64,000 nucleotides of DNA from an uncultured Prevotellaceae bacterium (GTDB lineage: Bacteria; Bacteroidota; Bacteroidia; Bacteroidales; Bacteroidaceae): the NCBI GenBank assembly GCA_902761605.1, contig CACWLC010000007.1:44416-108415 (forward strand), written 5' to 3'. Position numbers and translations under genes: made by a program. Positions 51,525 to 60,025 of this stretch are shown one piece after another. Every line of letters begins with the position of its first letter. Within the stretch, counting starts at the first letter, position 1. The notes below the pieces were generated by a model. That model saw nothing but the letters and a program-made list of their open reading frames with translations, had not been told where the DNA came from and did no database searches.

Positions 51525-52100
51525 ATGTTCAAGGAAAACGACCTCCACTGGTTCCCTATGCGGGTAAGAAACTCCAGCGTCAATCGCTTGGAGACGATGC
51601 TCGAGCGTCTTAACAAACAAGACGATATCTGTGAGGCTTTCGCGCCCCTGGGATTTATAAGGGTAAGGATGGATAAGATGGACTTCGCTCCGTTACTGTT
51701 GAATTACGTCTTCGTACGGTCGACCTTTGCCAAACTGGTGGCAGTGAAGAGCAATATGGAATATTTCGAGCCCCTTCGATTTGTCATGCATCCCGTGTAT
51801 GATGCCAATTTCGACCGTCATGACGAGGTGCTCTACCTCCGTGATAAACAGATGGACGACTATAAGCGCATCACCTCTACGGATAACGAGAAGATAATCT
51901 TCCTCGATAACCTTGAATACGCTTGCAAGCCCAGTCAGCCTGTACAGATTATCGAAGGTGAATTCACTGGTGTCACCGGTCGCATCAAGCGTGTCGGTGG
52001 CAAGCGTTGTGTGGTCATGCCCATCGGTAACGAACTCGCCCCGGCCATCATCGATGTGCCTAACCGTTCCCTTCGTTACATCTCTGAAGAAGAAATTTAA
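51525..52100 (+). CDS. UpxY/NusG-like transcription antiterminator
   Basis: The 191-residue protein has an NGN-like N-terminal domain (WFPMRVRNSSVNRLE, then LLNYVFVRSTF about 63-73) and a KOW-like C-terminal stretch (VQIIEGEFTGVTGRIKRVGGKRCVV). This fits the UpxY/NusG-paralogue group that lets RNA polymerase read through the leader of capsule and exopolysaccharide operons in Bacteroidetes. It is the first gene of the EPS operon, after a long leader. Confidence 0.82.
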   Translation: MFKENDLHWFPMRVRNSSVNRLETMLERLNKQDDICEAFAPLGFIRVRMDKMDFAPLLLNYVFVRSTFAKLVAVKSNMEYFEPLRFVMHPVYDANFDRHDEVLYLRDKQMDDYKRITSTDNEKIIFLDNLEYACKPSQPVQIIEGEFTGVTGRIKRVGGKRCVVMPIGNELAPAIIDVPNRSLRYISEEEI

Positions 52101-52112
52101 AATCATAATATT

Positions 52113-54656
52113 ATGTCTGAAGAAAAGAAAATTACCCTCGATCAGCTCGAGGATCTCCTGGAAGAGGAGTCAGGTGCCGGTAGTGGCAGTAAACTGAACT
52201 TCCAGACCATTTTTGCAGCCCTGGTGCTCAACTGGCACTGGTTTCTTTTGTCGCTCATCATCTTTGTGTGTGGTGCACTGATCTACCTGCGCTATTCAGA
52301 GCCGGTATATAAGGTATCTGCACGTATGCTCATCAAGGATCAGCAACGTTCTCGTAACAATGCTGCCCAGATGCTTGCCGGTGTTGAGGACCTCGGATTC
52401 CTCAGCAACTCATCCGGTATCGACAATGAGATTGAGGTGCTCCAGTCGCGCATTCTCCTCCGTGATGTGGTCAAGGACCTGAAGCTCTATACAGAGTATC
52501 GTAGTGAGGGACATGTCGTGGATCCGATCGTGTACAAGCAGCAGCCGTTCAGCATCGACCTTGATCCTGTACATCTCGACTCGCTCGACAAGGTGCTCCT
52601 CGAGAAGAAGCAGTCGCTCAGCATGAAGGTTTGGCGTGATGGCAGCAAATACAAGATCTCTGGCAATGAGAACCTTGGCAGCGGTGATCCTGTACCTTTT
52701 GAGCATAGTGCCGACTCACTGCCCGCAGTCTTCAAGACCAGCCTCGGTACTGTCACGATGACAGCCATCCCCGGCATCGAATTCAAGGAAGGCTCGACAT
52801 ACCTTGTCACTATCCTTCCTCCTATGCAGGTGGCAACCGATCTTCTCGCACGTCTCAGCATCAGTCCTACATCGAAGTTGACCGATATTGCCATGCTGAC
52901 TCTTAACGACAAGAACTACCGTCGTGGTATGGATGTTCTGAATCAGCTGGCTATCTGCTACAACCGTCAGGCCAATGCCGACAAGAACGAGGTGGCCCTT
53001 CGCACAGAGGAGTTCATCAACGACCGTATGGCTAAGATCAACGAGGAGCTGGGAAGCACAGAGAGTGAGATTCAGCAGTTCAAGCAGCAGAATGCAGTGA
53101 CCTCCCTGGCCGACGCATCTCAGTCGGTACAGATGTCGAATGAGTTCTCTGCACGTCTCTCTGAGGCCAACGCCCAGGTGCAGATGCTCGACTACATGCG
53201 AGATTTTGTCAACGATCCCAAAAACAAATATCAGATTATCCCCTCTAACGTAGGTGTTTCCGATGGAGCCTCTACGGCCCTCATCAACAACTATAACAAG
53301 GCTGTACAGGACCGTAACCGTCTGTTGAAGGCCGCCAGTGAGGAGGCTCCTCAGGTACGTACCCTGACAGCCACCATCGAAGAGCTTCAGTCATCTATCC
53401 AGACAGCCTTGATGCAGGCCCGTCGTACTGCCGACATCAACCGTCAGGGCATACAGTCACAGTTCTCTAAGTTCCAGGGTCGTGTGTCTGCTGCTCCTCT
53501 TCAGGAGCGTGTGCTCAATCAGGTAGGTCGTCAGCAGGATGTGAAGTCAACCCTTTATATGCTGCTGCTCCAAAAACGTGAGGAGAACAGTATCGCCCTG
53601 GCAGCTACTGCCGACAACGGAAAACTCATCGACGAGCCTTTGTTCGAAGGTCAGGTAAGTCCCAAGAAGGCTATCATTCTCCTGGGTGCTCTGGTGCTGG
53701 GCTTCGTGGTACCTGGATTCTTCATCTGGCTTATTTCGTTCTTCCGTTATAAGATTGAGGGTCATGAGGATCTGGCAAGTCTTACCGACCTGCCTATCAT
53801 TGCCGACGTGGCTGTTGCTTCTGACAACGTCAAGGATGCTGCCGGTATCGTGGTGCAGGCCAACAAGAACAACCAGATCGACGAGATCTTCCGTTCGATG
53901 CGTACCAACATACAGTTTATGCTGAAGGGCGACGAGAAGGTTATCCTCTTCACCTCAAGTACTTCCGGTGAGGGTAAGACCTTTAATGCAGCCAACTTGG
54001 CGGTATCGTTTGCGCTCCTTGGCAAGAAGGTCATCCTCTGTGGTCTGGATATCCGTAAGCCTGCCTTAGGCCGACTCTTCGGTATCAACGACCGTAATGA
54101 GGGTATCACCTCACTCCTGACGCTCGACAAGGTTACTGAGAAGGCTCTCGACTCACAGATCAAGAAGGGTATCAACAACCCGAACCTCGACCTGTTGCTT
54201 GCCGGACCTGTTCCTCCTAACCCCACTGAGCTTCTGGCCCGTGACAACTTCAAGCAGGTTGTCGACATGCTTCGTGAGCGTTACGACTATGTCATCTTCG
54301 ATACAGCCCCTGTAGGACTCGTTACCGACACCCTCACGATTGGTCAGCAGGCTGACATCACCGTCTATGTATGTCGTGCCGACTACACACCGAAGTCTGC
54401 CTTCGGTCTGCTGAATACTCTGGCCAAGGAACAGAAGATGCCAAATCCATGTGTGGTGCTCAACGGTATCGACATGTCTCGTCGTAAGTACGGCTATTAC
54501 TATGGCTATGGTCGCTATGGTAAGTACGGTCGTTATGGCTATGGTCGCTACGGCTATGGTAAATACGGCTATGGTAACTACGGTAACTATGGCAACTATG
54601 GCCAGTATGCCGAGTCCCATTACGGCAACAAGGACGATGACTCTATCAAGAAATAA
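52113..54656 (+). CDS. Wzc-like polysaccharide co-polymerase and tyrosine autokinase
   Basis: The 847-residue protein has a Wzz domain with two transmembrane helices (about 40-65 and 517-540), a coiled-coil/GNVR periplasmic part, and a C-terminal BY-kinase with Walker A SSTSGEGKTFNAANLA (about 613-628), Walker A' VILCGLDIRKPALG and Walker B YDYVIFDTAPVGL. The tail (about 790-840) has Tyr and Gly at nearly every second residue, a likely autophosphorylation cluster. It governs EPS chain length and export with the Wza-like lipoprotein downstream. Confidence 0.92.
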   Translation: MSEEKKITLDQLEDLLEEESGAGSGSKLNFQTIFAALVLNWHWFLLSLIIFVCGALIYLRYSEPVYKVSARMLIKDQQRSRNNAAQMLAGVEDLGFLSNSSGIDNEIEVLQSRILLRDVVKDLKLYTEYRSEGHVVDPIVYKQQPFSIDLDPVHLDSLDKVLLEKKQSLSMKVWRDGSKYKISGNENLGSGDPVPFEHSADSLPAVFKTSLGTVTMTAIPGIEFKEGSTYLVTILPPMQVATDLLARLSISPTSKLTDIAMLTLNDKNYRRGMDVLNQLAICYNRQANADKNEVALRTEEFINDRMAKINEELGSTESEIQQFKQQNAVTSLADASQSVQMSNEFSARLSEANAQVQMLDYMRDFVNDPKNKYQIIPSNVGVSDGASTALINNYNKAVQDRNRLLKAASEEAPQVRTLTATIEELQSSIQTALMQARRTADINRQGIQSQFSKFQGRVSAAPLQERVLNQVGRQQDVKSTLYMLLLQKREENSIALAATADNGKLIDEPLFEGQVSPKKAIILLGALVLGFVVPGFFIWLISFFRYKIEGHEDLASLTDLPIIADVAVASDNVKDAAGIVVQANKNNQIDEIFRSMRTNIQFMLKGDEKVILFTSSTSGEGKTFNAANLAVSFALLGKKVILCGLDIRKPALGRLFGINDRNEGITSLLTLDKVTEKALDSQIKKGINNPNLDLLLAGPVPPNPTELLARDNFKQVVDMLRERYDYVIFDTAPVGLVTDTLTIGQQADITVYVCRADYTPKSAFGLLNTLAKEQKMPNPCVVLNGIDMSRRKYGYYYGYGRYGKYGRYGYGRYGYGKYGYGNYGNYGNYGQYAESHYGNKDDDSIKK

Positions 54657-54669
54657 ATCAAATCAATCC

Positions 54670-55128
54670 ATGGTTATAGCAGTAGATTTTGATGGTACGA
54701 TTGTTGAGAATCGTTATCCCGAGATAGGGCAGGAGCGCCCCTTTGCCATCGACACGCTGAAGATGATCATTGCCGACCGTCATCGTGTCATCCTCTGGAC
54801 CTGTCGTGAGGGAAAGTTGCTTGATGACGCCATCGAGTGGTGTCGTGAGCGTGGTGTAGAGTTCTATGCTGCCAATCGCGACTATCCCGAGGAGACCACC
54901 GACAACAATCCCCATTTCACCCGTAAGCTCAAGGCCGACCTCTTTATCGACGATCGCAATGTAGGCGGTCTGCCCGATTGGGGTACCATCTACCGTATGG
55001 TGTCCCGTGGTAAGAAGTGGCGTCATCTCATCGACGAGGCTTATGCCGGTCAGAAGGACTATACCGAGGGTTCCCTCTACCGTCACTCTCACACCCTCAC
55101 CCGCCACTGGTGGCACTTCTGGAAATAA
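54670..55128 (+). CDS. HAD-type hydrolase of the EPS operon (BT0820-like)
   Basis: The 152-residue protein has HAD motif I IAVDFDGTIVE (residues 3-13), motif II VILWTCREG and the acidic motif FIDDRNVGG (about 101-109). Short HAD proteins of this type lie in Bacteroidetes capsule loci; a protein-tyrosine or sugar phosphatase is possible, perhaps opposing the Wzc-like kinase. An upstream start at 54451 would lie inside that gene, so ATG 54670 is used. Confidence 0.8.
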   Translation: MVIAVDFDGTIVENRYPEIGQERPFAIDTLKMIIADRHRVILWTCREGKLLDDAIEWCRERGVEFYAANRDYPEETTDNNPHFTRKLKADLFIDDRNVGGLPDWGTIYRMVSRGKKWRHLIDEAYAGQKDYTEGSLYRHSHTLTRHWWHFWK

Positions 55129-55148
55129 TGTCTTTAAAAAATATTATT

Positions 55149-55949
55149 ATGTCTAATAAATTCACTTTCGTTCTTCTGTCCCTCACGACAGTGTTTCTAT
55201 TTTCGTGCAAAAGCCCGAAAAACGTTGCTTACATCCAGAACAGCGACTATGTCGACTTCTCTCGTTCCCAGGCCCTCTATGATGCCCGTATCATGCCTAA
55301 GGACATTCTGACGGTCACAGTCAATACCGTTAATCCTGAGGCATCAGCTCCGTTCAATCTCATTGTACGTAACACGCTCCAGAATACTTCAAGTACTATT
55401 GGTACATCTGGCGGTTCATTGCAGACCTATCTGGTTGATAACAACGGCTGTATCGAGTTTCCTGTTGTTGGAACCCTTGAGGTTGGCGGTCTTACCAAGT
55501 CACAGTGTGAGAAGCTCATCCACGACAAGATCCAGCGTTATATGAATGCTGAGGAGAATCCTGTTGTCACTGTCCGCATGTCAAACTATAAGATCTCTGT
55601 CATCGGTGAGGTAAACCGTCCTGGTATGTTCACTGTAGGCAACGAGAAGATCAATATCTTCGAGGCTCTTGCTCAGGCTGGTGACCTTACTATTTATGGT
55701 GTGCGCGAAAGGGTGAAGCTCATCCGCGAGGATGCCAAGGGTCATAAGGATGTATTTACCCTTAACCTCAATGATGCGGAGATTATCAACTCACCTTATT
55801 ATTATCTTCAGCAGAACGATATCGTGTATGTAGAGCCTAACAAGGTTAAGGCCCAGAACTCTACCGTTGGTCAGACCACCACTCTGTGGTTCTCTGCCAC
55901 CAGTATCCTGATTTCATTAACATCACTGCTCTATAACATCCTGAAGTAA
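55149..55949 (+). CDS. Polysaccharide export lipoprotein (Wza-like, SLBB domain)
   Basis: The 266-residue protein has a lipoprotein signal (FVLLSLTTVFLFSCKS), a Poly_export domain (KNVAYIQNSDYVDF, MPKDILTVTV about 46-55, NNGCIEFPVVGTLEVGG) and an SLBB segment (KISVIGEVNRPGMFTVGNEK). It ends in a helix (LWFSATSILISLTSLLYNIL) like other Wza outer-membrane channels. ATG 55128 (overlapping the HAD stop) is an alternative start 7 codons upstream. Confidence 0.88.
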   Translation: MSNKFTFVLLSLTTVFLFSCKSPKNVAYIQNSDYVDFSRSQALYDARIMPKDILTVTVNTVNPEASAPFNLIVRNTLQNTSSTIGTSGGSLQTYLVDNNGCIEFPVVGTLEVGGLTKSQCEKLIHDKIQRYMNAEENPVVTVRMSNYKISVIGEVNRPGMFTVGNEKINIFEALAQAGDLTIYGVRERVKLIREDAKGHKDVFTLNLNDAEIINSPYYYLQQNDIVYVEPNKVKAQNSTVGQTTTLWFSATSILISLTSLLYNILK

Positions 55950-55951
55950 TT

Positions 55952-56137
55952 ATGGCTGAGGAACATCATCATCACCATCATCATCACCATCGCAAGGACA
56001 GTGCCACCCGTTTCAAGGAGCGCAACCTTCGTGCGATTGTCCTCCGTAGGCAGTTAGAGAAATGGCTGAAGGTCGCCCTTCTGGTTGTCGCCATACTGAT
56101 GATCATTGCTGTCATTCTCGTTTATAAGGTATTATAA
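55952..56137 (+). CDS. Small membrane protein with natural poly-histidine tract
   Basis: The 61-residue protein begins MAEEHHHHHHHHHRKD: nine consecutive His (residues 5-13). A basic stretch and one C-terminal transmembrane helix (VALLVVAILMIIAVILVYKVL) follow. The start is 2 bp after the export gene, so it belongs to the EPS operon. Metal binding at the cytoplasmic membrane face is a guess from the His run. Confidence 0.72.
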   Translation: MAEEHHHHHHHHHRKDSATRFKERNLRAIVLRRQLEKWLKVALLVVAILMIIAVILVYKVL

Positions 56138-56271
56138 GGTATAGTAAATTGTTTATTCTGACATAGCAAAATAAGAAGGGAGGAGGCGTAGAAGCAACAG
56201 AAAGCTATTTTTTCATAGGAATAGACGTTGATTTTTGTGTTGATTTGTAATGGAAGTGCAAAAAAATATAG

Positions 56272-56279
56272 TATTTTTG
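56272..56279 (+). promoter_or_regulatory. Promoter -7 element of the fimbrillin-like gene
   Basis: TATTTTTG (56272-56279), followed by GCAACG. The nearest TTTG upstream (56244-56247) is 24 bp away, longer than usual. It lies in the 193-bp gap after the EPS genes. Confidence 0.5.
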
Positions 56280-56330
56280 CAACGTGTTACTATTAAAAGC
56301 ACTGATTTTAACGTTTAACAAATTAACACT

Positions 56331-57239
56331 ATGAAAAAAGTTAGTTTTATTTTCGTGGCCCTGATGGGCATGATGGCTGCAAGTTGCAGCAACCAGAGTG
56401 ATGAATTGAGTAACGAACAGACTGTAGAGCTGAGTCAGCTGGTGCCGGTAAGGGTGCATGTAGAGGGATTCTCCTTGTCGCAGGAGGAGTTCTCTGGAGC
56501 GCAAACCCGAGCGGCTCAGGATGTAGCTGACTACACCGATGTAAATGCTGTCACCTTAGCGTTCTACAAAGGGGATGGTACTGAGGCGGTTAAGACCACT
56601 CAACTGAGAGCTGATGGCTCGACGTACACTACCTTCGGTGAGTTTGAATGCTCGCTGCCGATGGGCAGTTACACGATGGTGGCAGTGGCCTACTACACTA
56701 ACGAGAACAGTGTGTTGACACTGACCAGTCCCACCGAGGCATCGTTTAACGTTCGTGCCAGAGAGACGTTTGCATACACTCAGCCTGTTACTATCAGCAA
56801 CACCAGTGCAGTGGATATCAGTGCAACGCTCAACCGCATCGTGACTATGCTGACGGTTGTCTCCAGCGATGGCAAGACCGCAGACGTCTCGAATGTCCGT
56901 ATGACGTTCTCTGCGGGCGGCAAGGACTTCAACCCCACTACCGGATTCGCCATTGCCAATACCGGTTTTGCCAATACGGTGGGTAACAGTGCCGCTGTGG
57001 GTGCTACATCTACTTCGAGCACTATGTTTTTCCTCAACTCCGATGAGCAAAACATCGATGTGACGATTGAGACACTTGATGCAGGTGGTAATACGTTGTT
57101 CAGCAAGACGGTCACTAACGTCCCGTTCAAATGTAACCGCGTGACGAAGCTCACCGGAGCGATGTACACCAACTCGGGTGTGGATGGCGCCTTCCAGGTG
57201 GAAACCGCTTGGCTCGACGAATATAATGCAAACTTCTAA
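56331..57239 (+). CDS. Fimbrillin-family (FimB/Mfa2-like) lipoprotein
   Basis: The 302-residue protein has a lipoprotein signal (FIFVALMGMMAASCSNQ, Cys about residue 19), then QTRAAQD after about 45 residues, as in Bacteroidetes fimbrial subunits cleaved after an Arg. Two beta-rich domains follow, with GSYTMVAVAYYT and ATLNRIVTMLTVVSSD. The family forms surface fimbriae or anchors. It stands alone, with no other fimbrial genes nearby. Family assignment is moderate. Confidence 0.7.
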   Translation: MKKVSFIFVALMGMMAASCSNQSDELSNEQTVELSQLVPVRVHVEGFSLSQEEFSGAQTRAAQDVADYTDVNAVTLAFYKGDGTEAVKTTQLRADGSTYTTFGEFECSLPMGSYTMVAVAYYTNENSVLTLTSPTEASFNVRARETFAYTQPVTISNTSAVDISATLNRIVTMLTVVSSDGKTADVSNVRMTFSAGGKDFNPTTGFAIANTGFANTVGNSAAVGATSTSSTMFFLNSDEQNIDVTIETLDAGGNTLFSKTVTNVPFKCNRVTKLTGAMYTNSGVDGAFQVETAWLDEYNANF

Positions 57240-57563
57240 TAGACTCCATCACGAGGTCCGTGCATGCCACCCGACCTGCCCGGACCTCGTATAAAGATAA
57301 AGACGATAGCCAACCGACGACGAACCGAGCGCAAAAGCGCACATTTTTCCCACTTCTGTAGCATAGGCGTAGCAAAAGTGTTAAAAAAAGAGAATTGCAT
57401 GCACATTTAGAAAACCGAATATAGGTGTCAGCCAGAAGCCCCGTTGGGGTACAGGCTGCGGATTATTTAAGCCGCCACAGGCGGCATAAGAAAAGTAACA
57501 ACAAAAACAATATTAGATTCCCAAATTCTGTTATTTTTGTATATAGTTTGCAATTAACGTAAC
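57240..57563. other. 324-bp intergenic region with hairpins before the accessory island
   Basis: No gene seen. It has a 10-bp inverted repeat ACGAGGTCCG/CGGACCTCGT (57251-57290), probably a terminator without T-run; GCGC/GCGC around AAAA (about 57337); CCCC-GTT-GGGG (57439-57449); and GCCGCC-ACA-GGCGGC (57471-57485). TATTTTTG at 57532-57539 may be the -7 element of the next gene. Confidence 0.5.
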
Positions 57564-58859
57564 ATGAAGTCAATAAAGATTCATATCAACAGATTAGGTG
57601 CCGTTCATGACTCCACGCTGGAACTTAAGCCATTGATGATATTCTCTGGCGAGTCCGGTTTGGGTAAGAGTTATGTGGCTATTCTGGTTCACTACATCTA
57701 CAAACTGCTGTCCGAGAATCGTCTTCAGGAGTTCTTCGGTGCCAACGGTTGGGATTTCGACCAACTTGCGTCGGCAAACCCTGAGAAGGGTACCTTCACT
57801 GTTCAGAGCGCCCAGTTGCTACAGTGGATAAATGCCGATGCCTGCCAATACATGCGCGATGCCGTAGGCAATCCCGACCTGCATGTTGACCTCTCAGTAG
57901 AGATGCCCATCACCCAACTTGAATACGTCTTTTCTTACCGCACCGTGCTTTACGGCATGGAAGGTAAGGAAGAGAAAAGCATGGTGTTCGAGTTGAACAG
58001 CAATTTCGACCTGCGCATTGAGGGCAACCCCAAGAGTGTAGGTGGAATGCCTTGGTCCATTTTGCTTCAGGCATCACTGTGCCATGATGTCTTTGGCGAG
58101 GAACGCCTTGATCAGACTTTCTGTATGGTCCCCGGTCGTGGAGCTCTGCTCAACATCCCCCTTACCCTTCAAGACCGTTTGAAGTCCACCAAGGACATCT
58201 ACACTGAGTTCCTCAATGACTGGGCCGTAGTACGAGCTATGCCGCCACGTCGCGACAACGATTCCGACCTATTGAAGCTGCTTTATGACATCAATGGCGG
58301 TCAGATAGAGCTTGACGACGAAGACAAGGTCATCTATCGTCTTACCGACGGCGAACCGTTGCCTATCAATGCTGCAGCATCCTCCATCAAGGAGCTTGCT
58401 CCGCTCTATCTGCTGTTGGATAAGTATCCAGCAAGCCATCTCTCCATCCTCTTCGAGGAACCGGAGGCTCACCTGCATCCACAGAAGCAGGTAGATATAG
58501 CTGACTTCGTAGTTCGCGCCATCAATAAGGGGTCTCACATGCAGATAACTACCCATAGTGACTATTTCCTCCGTCGTCTCAACGACCGCATCTTCCTGCA
58601 TAAGATTCAGAATATCAACAAGGAAGTATATGCAGAATCGCTTTCCAAGTATGGTTATAGCGATCTCACTGTCAATCCATCACTGATAGGCGCCTATCTG
58701 CTTCGCCGAGGAGCAGACGGCAACGTAAAGTTGGTTTCTCAGAGTTTAGACAAGGGTATCCCATACGAGTCCTTCTATGATGTTATCAAGAAGGAGGCAC
58801 GTTATAGCCTTGATATTCAGCAAACCTATTATAAGTTAGCAGAGAACCATGCTGAGTAG
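57564..58859 (+). CDS. AAA-type ATPase with ABC-like (OLD/RecF-type) nucleotide-binding domain
   Basis: The 431-residue protein has Walker A GESGLGKS (29-36), the Walker B-like LSILFEEPEAHLHP (about 293-306) and the switch His in TTHSDYFL (about 330-337). This is the layout of the AAA_15/AAA_21 ATPases that serve as sensors in many anti-phage systems (OLD, PARIS, Septu, Gabija have similar motors). It overlaps the next gene by 11 bp, so the two products should act together. Specific substrate unknown. Confidence 0.75.
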   Translation: MKSIKIHINRLGAVHDSTLELKPLMIFSGESGLGKSYVAILVHYIYKLLSENRLQEFFGANGWDFDQLASANPEKGTFTVQSAQLLQWINADACQYMRDAVGNPDLHVDLSVEMPITQLEYVFSYRTVLYGMEGKEEKSMVFELNSNFDLRIEGNPKSVGGMPWSILLQASLCHDVFGEERLDQTFCMVPGRGALLNIPLTLQDRLKSTKDIYTEFLNDWAVVRAMPPRRDNDSDLLKLLYDINGGQIELDDEDKVIYRLTDGEPLPINAAASSIKELAPLYLLLDKYPASHLSILFEEPEAHLHPQKQVDIADFVVRAINKGSHMQITTHSDYFLRRLNDRIFLHKIQNINKEVYAESLSKYGYSDLTVNPSLIGAYLLRRGADGNVKLVSQSLDKGIPYESFYDVIKKEARYSLDIQQTYYKLAENHAE

Positions 58860-59469
58860 TTTTAGTGCCGCTTGGAACAGCCTGTTTACCAAGCATCCTT
58901 CCGAATATAAGACTGGTGGTGTTACCATCACCGAGAAAGGCGTTGCAGCCAAGAACAAGAGCCTGACTGTTATCTGTGATGAAGCAGTTTCGTTCCCTTC
59001 CAAGCAATTCGATTGTTACGACCTGTTCAGCGCTCTTTCCAAGCGCAATTGTGATAGTGTCTTGCTTGTCAAGAACAATGAAGACAGCTATGACCTCGTA
59101 TATGTCGAAATGAAGTCACGTTTTGATTCGCATGAAAGTTTCGAAGCAAAATGTCAGATAACAGAAACGAGCGCTAAGATACAGTCATTGTTTCGGATGA
59201 TGAAGCCTTATGCATCGTTACCTATCCGTAAGGTTTTTGGTGTGATAGAGCACCAGCAGCTTGATGCAGACCAAGTTGATTACTGGTCAAAGCTTCAGCA
59301 ACTGCCAGATAGTGAATTGGATTTTGGTTGGAAGCTAATCAAGTATGGTACGGTCAAAGGCAAGACCCTTTTTAGTACAGAACTCGCCATGCCAACAGAG
59401 ATGACCTTCAGAATACTCCTCTCCGACGATGCGCACTATACCGTCAGTTATAGTGACCTCTGCGGATAA
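58849..59469 (+). CDS. Unknown protein coupled to the ATPase, with ExK motif
   Basis: The 206-residue protein has no family I can name. Residues 81-91 (YDLVYVEMKSR) hold E87-x-K89 after D82, in a strand-like setting similar to PD-(D/E)xK nucleases, with an alpha-helix (ITETSAKIQSLFRMM) after it. This is a hint only: the spacing and the first Asp are not decisive. It is translated from the ATPase mRNA (11-bp overlap) and may be the effector. Confidence 0.55.
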   Translation: MLSSFSAAWNSLFTKHPSEYKTGGVTITEKGVAAKNKSLTVICDEAVSFPSKQFDCYDLFSALSKRNCDSVLLVKNNEDSYDLVYVEMKSRFDSHESFEAKCQITETSAKIQSLFRMMKPYASLPIRKVFGVIEHQQLDADQVDYWSKLQQLPDSELDFGWKLIKYGTVKGKTLFSTELAMPTEMTFRILLSDDAHYTVSYSDLCG

Positions 59470-59510
59470 TAAGATGTTCTTCTCAAAGTCATCATTTGAA
59501 ATGATTGAAA

Positions 59511-59619
59511 ACGTGAGATTCGTAAGGATTTGTGCAATAGCAAGACCAAGATTACTAAGCATGATATACTGTTGAACCTTACGCAGAGTGAGGAAGAGGC
59601 GAGGAAATTATTTGATTAG
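59511..59619 (+). pseudogene. Possible remnant of a broken gene
   Basis: Between the two ATPase modules a frame with no start (stop TAG near 59617-59619) encodes a helical tail ending TQSEEEARKLFD, and upstream frames are closed. It may be the end of a lost gene. No family recognised. Confidence 0.25.
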
Positions 59620-59641
59620 TTGAATTAAGAATAATACAGAG

Positions 59642-59902
59642 ATGATGGATAGGACAAAGACAAATGATGTTGCGGAGTTGACGAAGTTGAGTCTGAAAAC
59701 ATTTCTCAATATCGGGCAGATGGCTCGGTATAGGTATCTGTATACTTATGGAAAGGAGTTACAAAAGGATTGCCCGGCTCAGGTGAATGCATGTGAATTG
59801 GCTCAGAATAGAGACAACATGATTAAATACACATGCCTTGCAGGATTAGGTGCTCTCGGGTTGTTGGCTTTTGGAATTGCAGGCTTGATTAGCAAGGAAT
59901 AG
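59642..59902 (+). CDS. Small membrane protein (86 residues)
   Basis: The protein has an N-terminal helical part (VAELTKLSLKTFLNIGQMARY), then two Cys residues (CPAQVNAC, about 41-48) and a C-terminal transmembrane helix (YTCLAGLGALGLLAFGIAGL). It precedes the second ATPase gene by about 120 bp with a GC-rich hairpin (CCCTGCGG/CCGCAGGG, 59905-59924) between. It might be part of the second module, but the hairpin suggests a separate transcript end. Confidence 0.5.
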   Translation: MMDRTKTNDVAELTKLSLKTFLNIGQMARYRYLYTYGKELQKDCPAQVNACELAQNRDNMIKYTCLAGLGALGLLAFGIAGLISKE

Positions 59903-60025
59903 ATCCCTGCGGAGAACCGCAGGGCACGGTGGCTTGATAAGCATGAAATGCTTAAACAATAAACGAAGCAATTGAGCGGAGTATTGACTTGCAAGCGAAG
60001 AATGAAATAAAAAGCAAAATAATGT

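Noticed and set aside
54153-54620. Minus-strand frame opposite the Tyr-rich tail, rich in Ile/Val/Thr
   Set aside because: A by-product of the TAYGG codon repeats read on the other strand.
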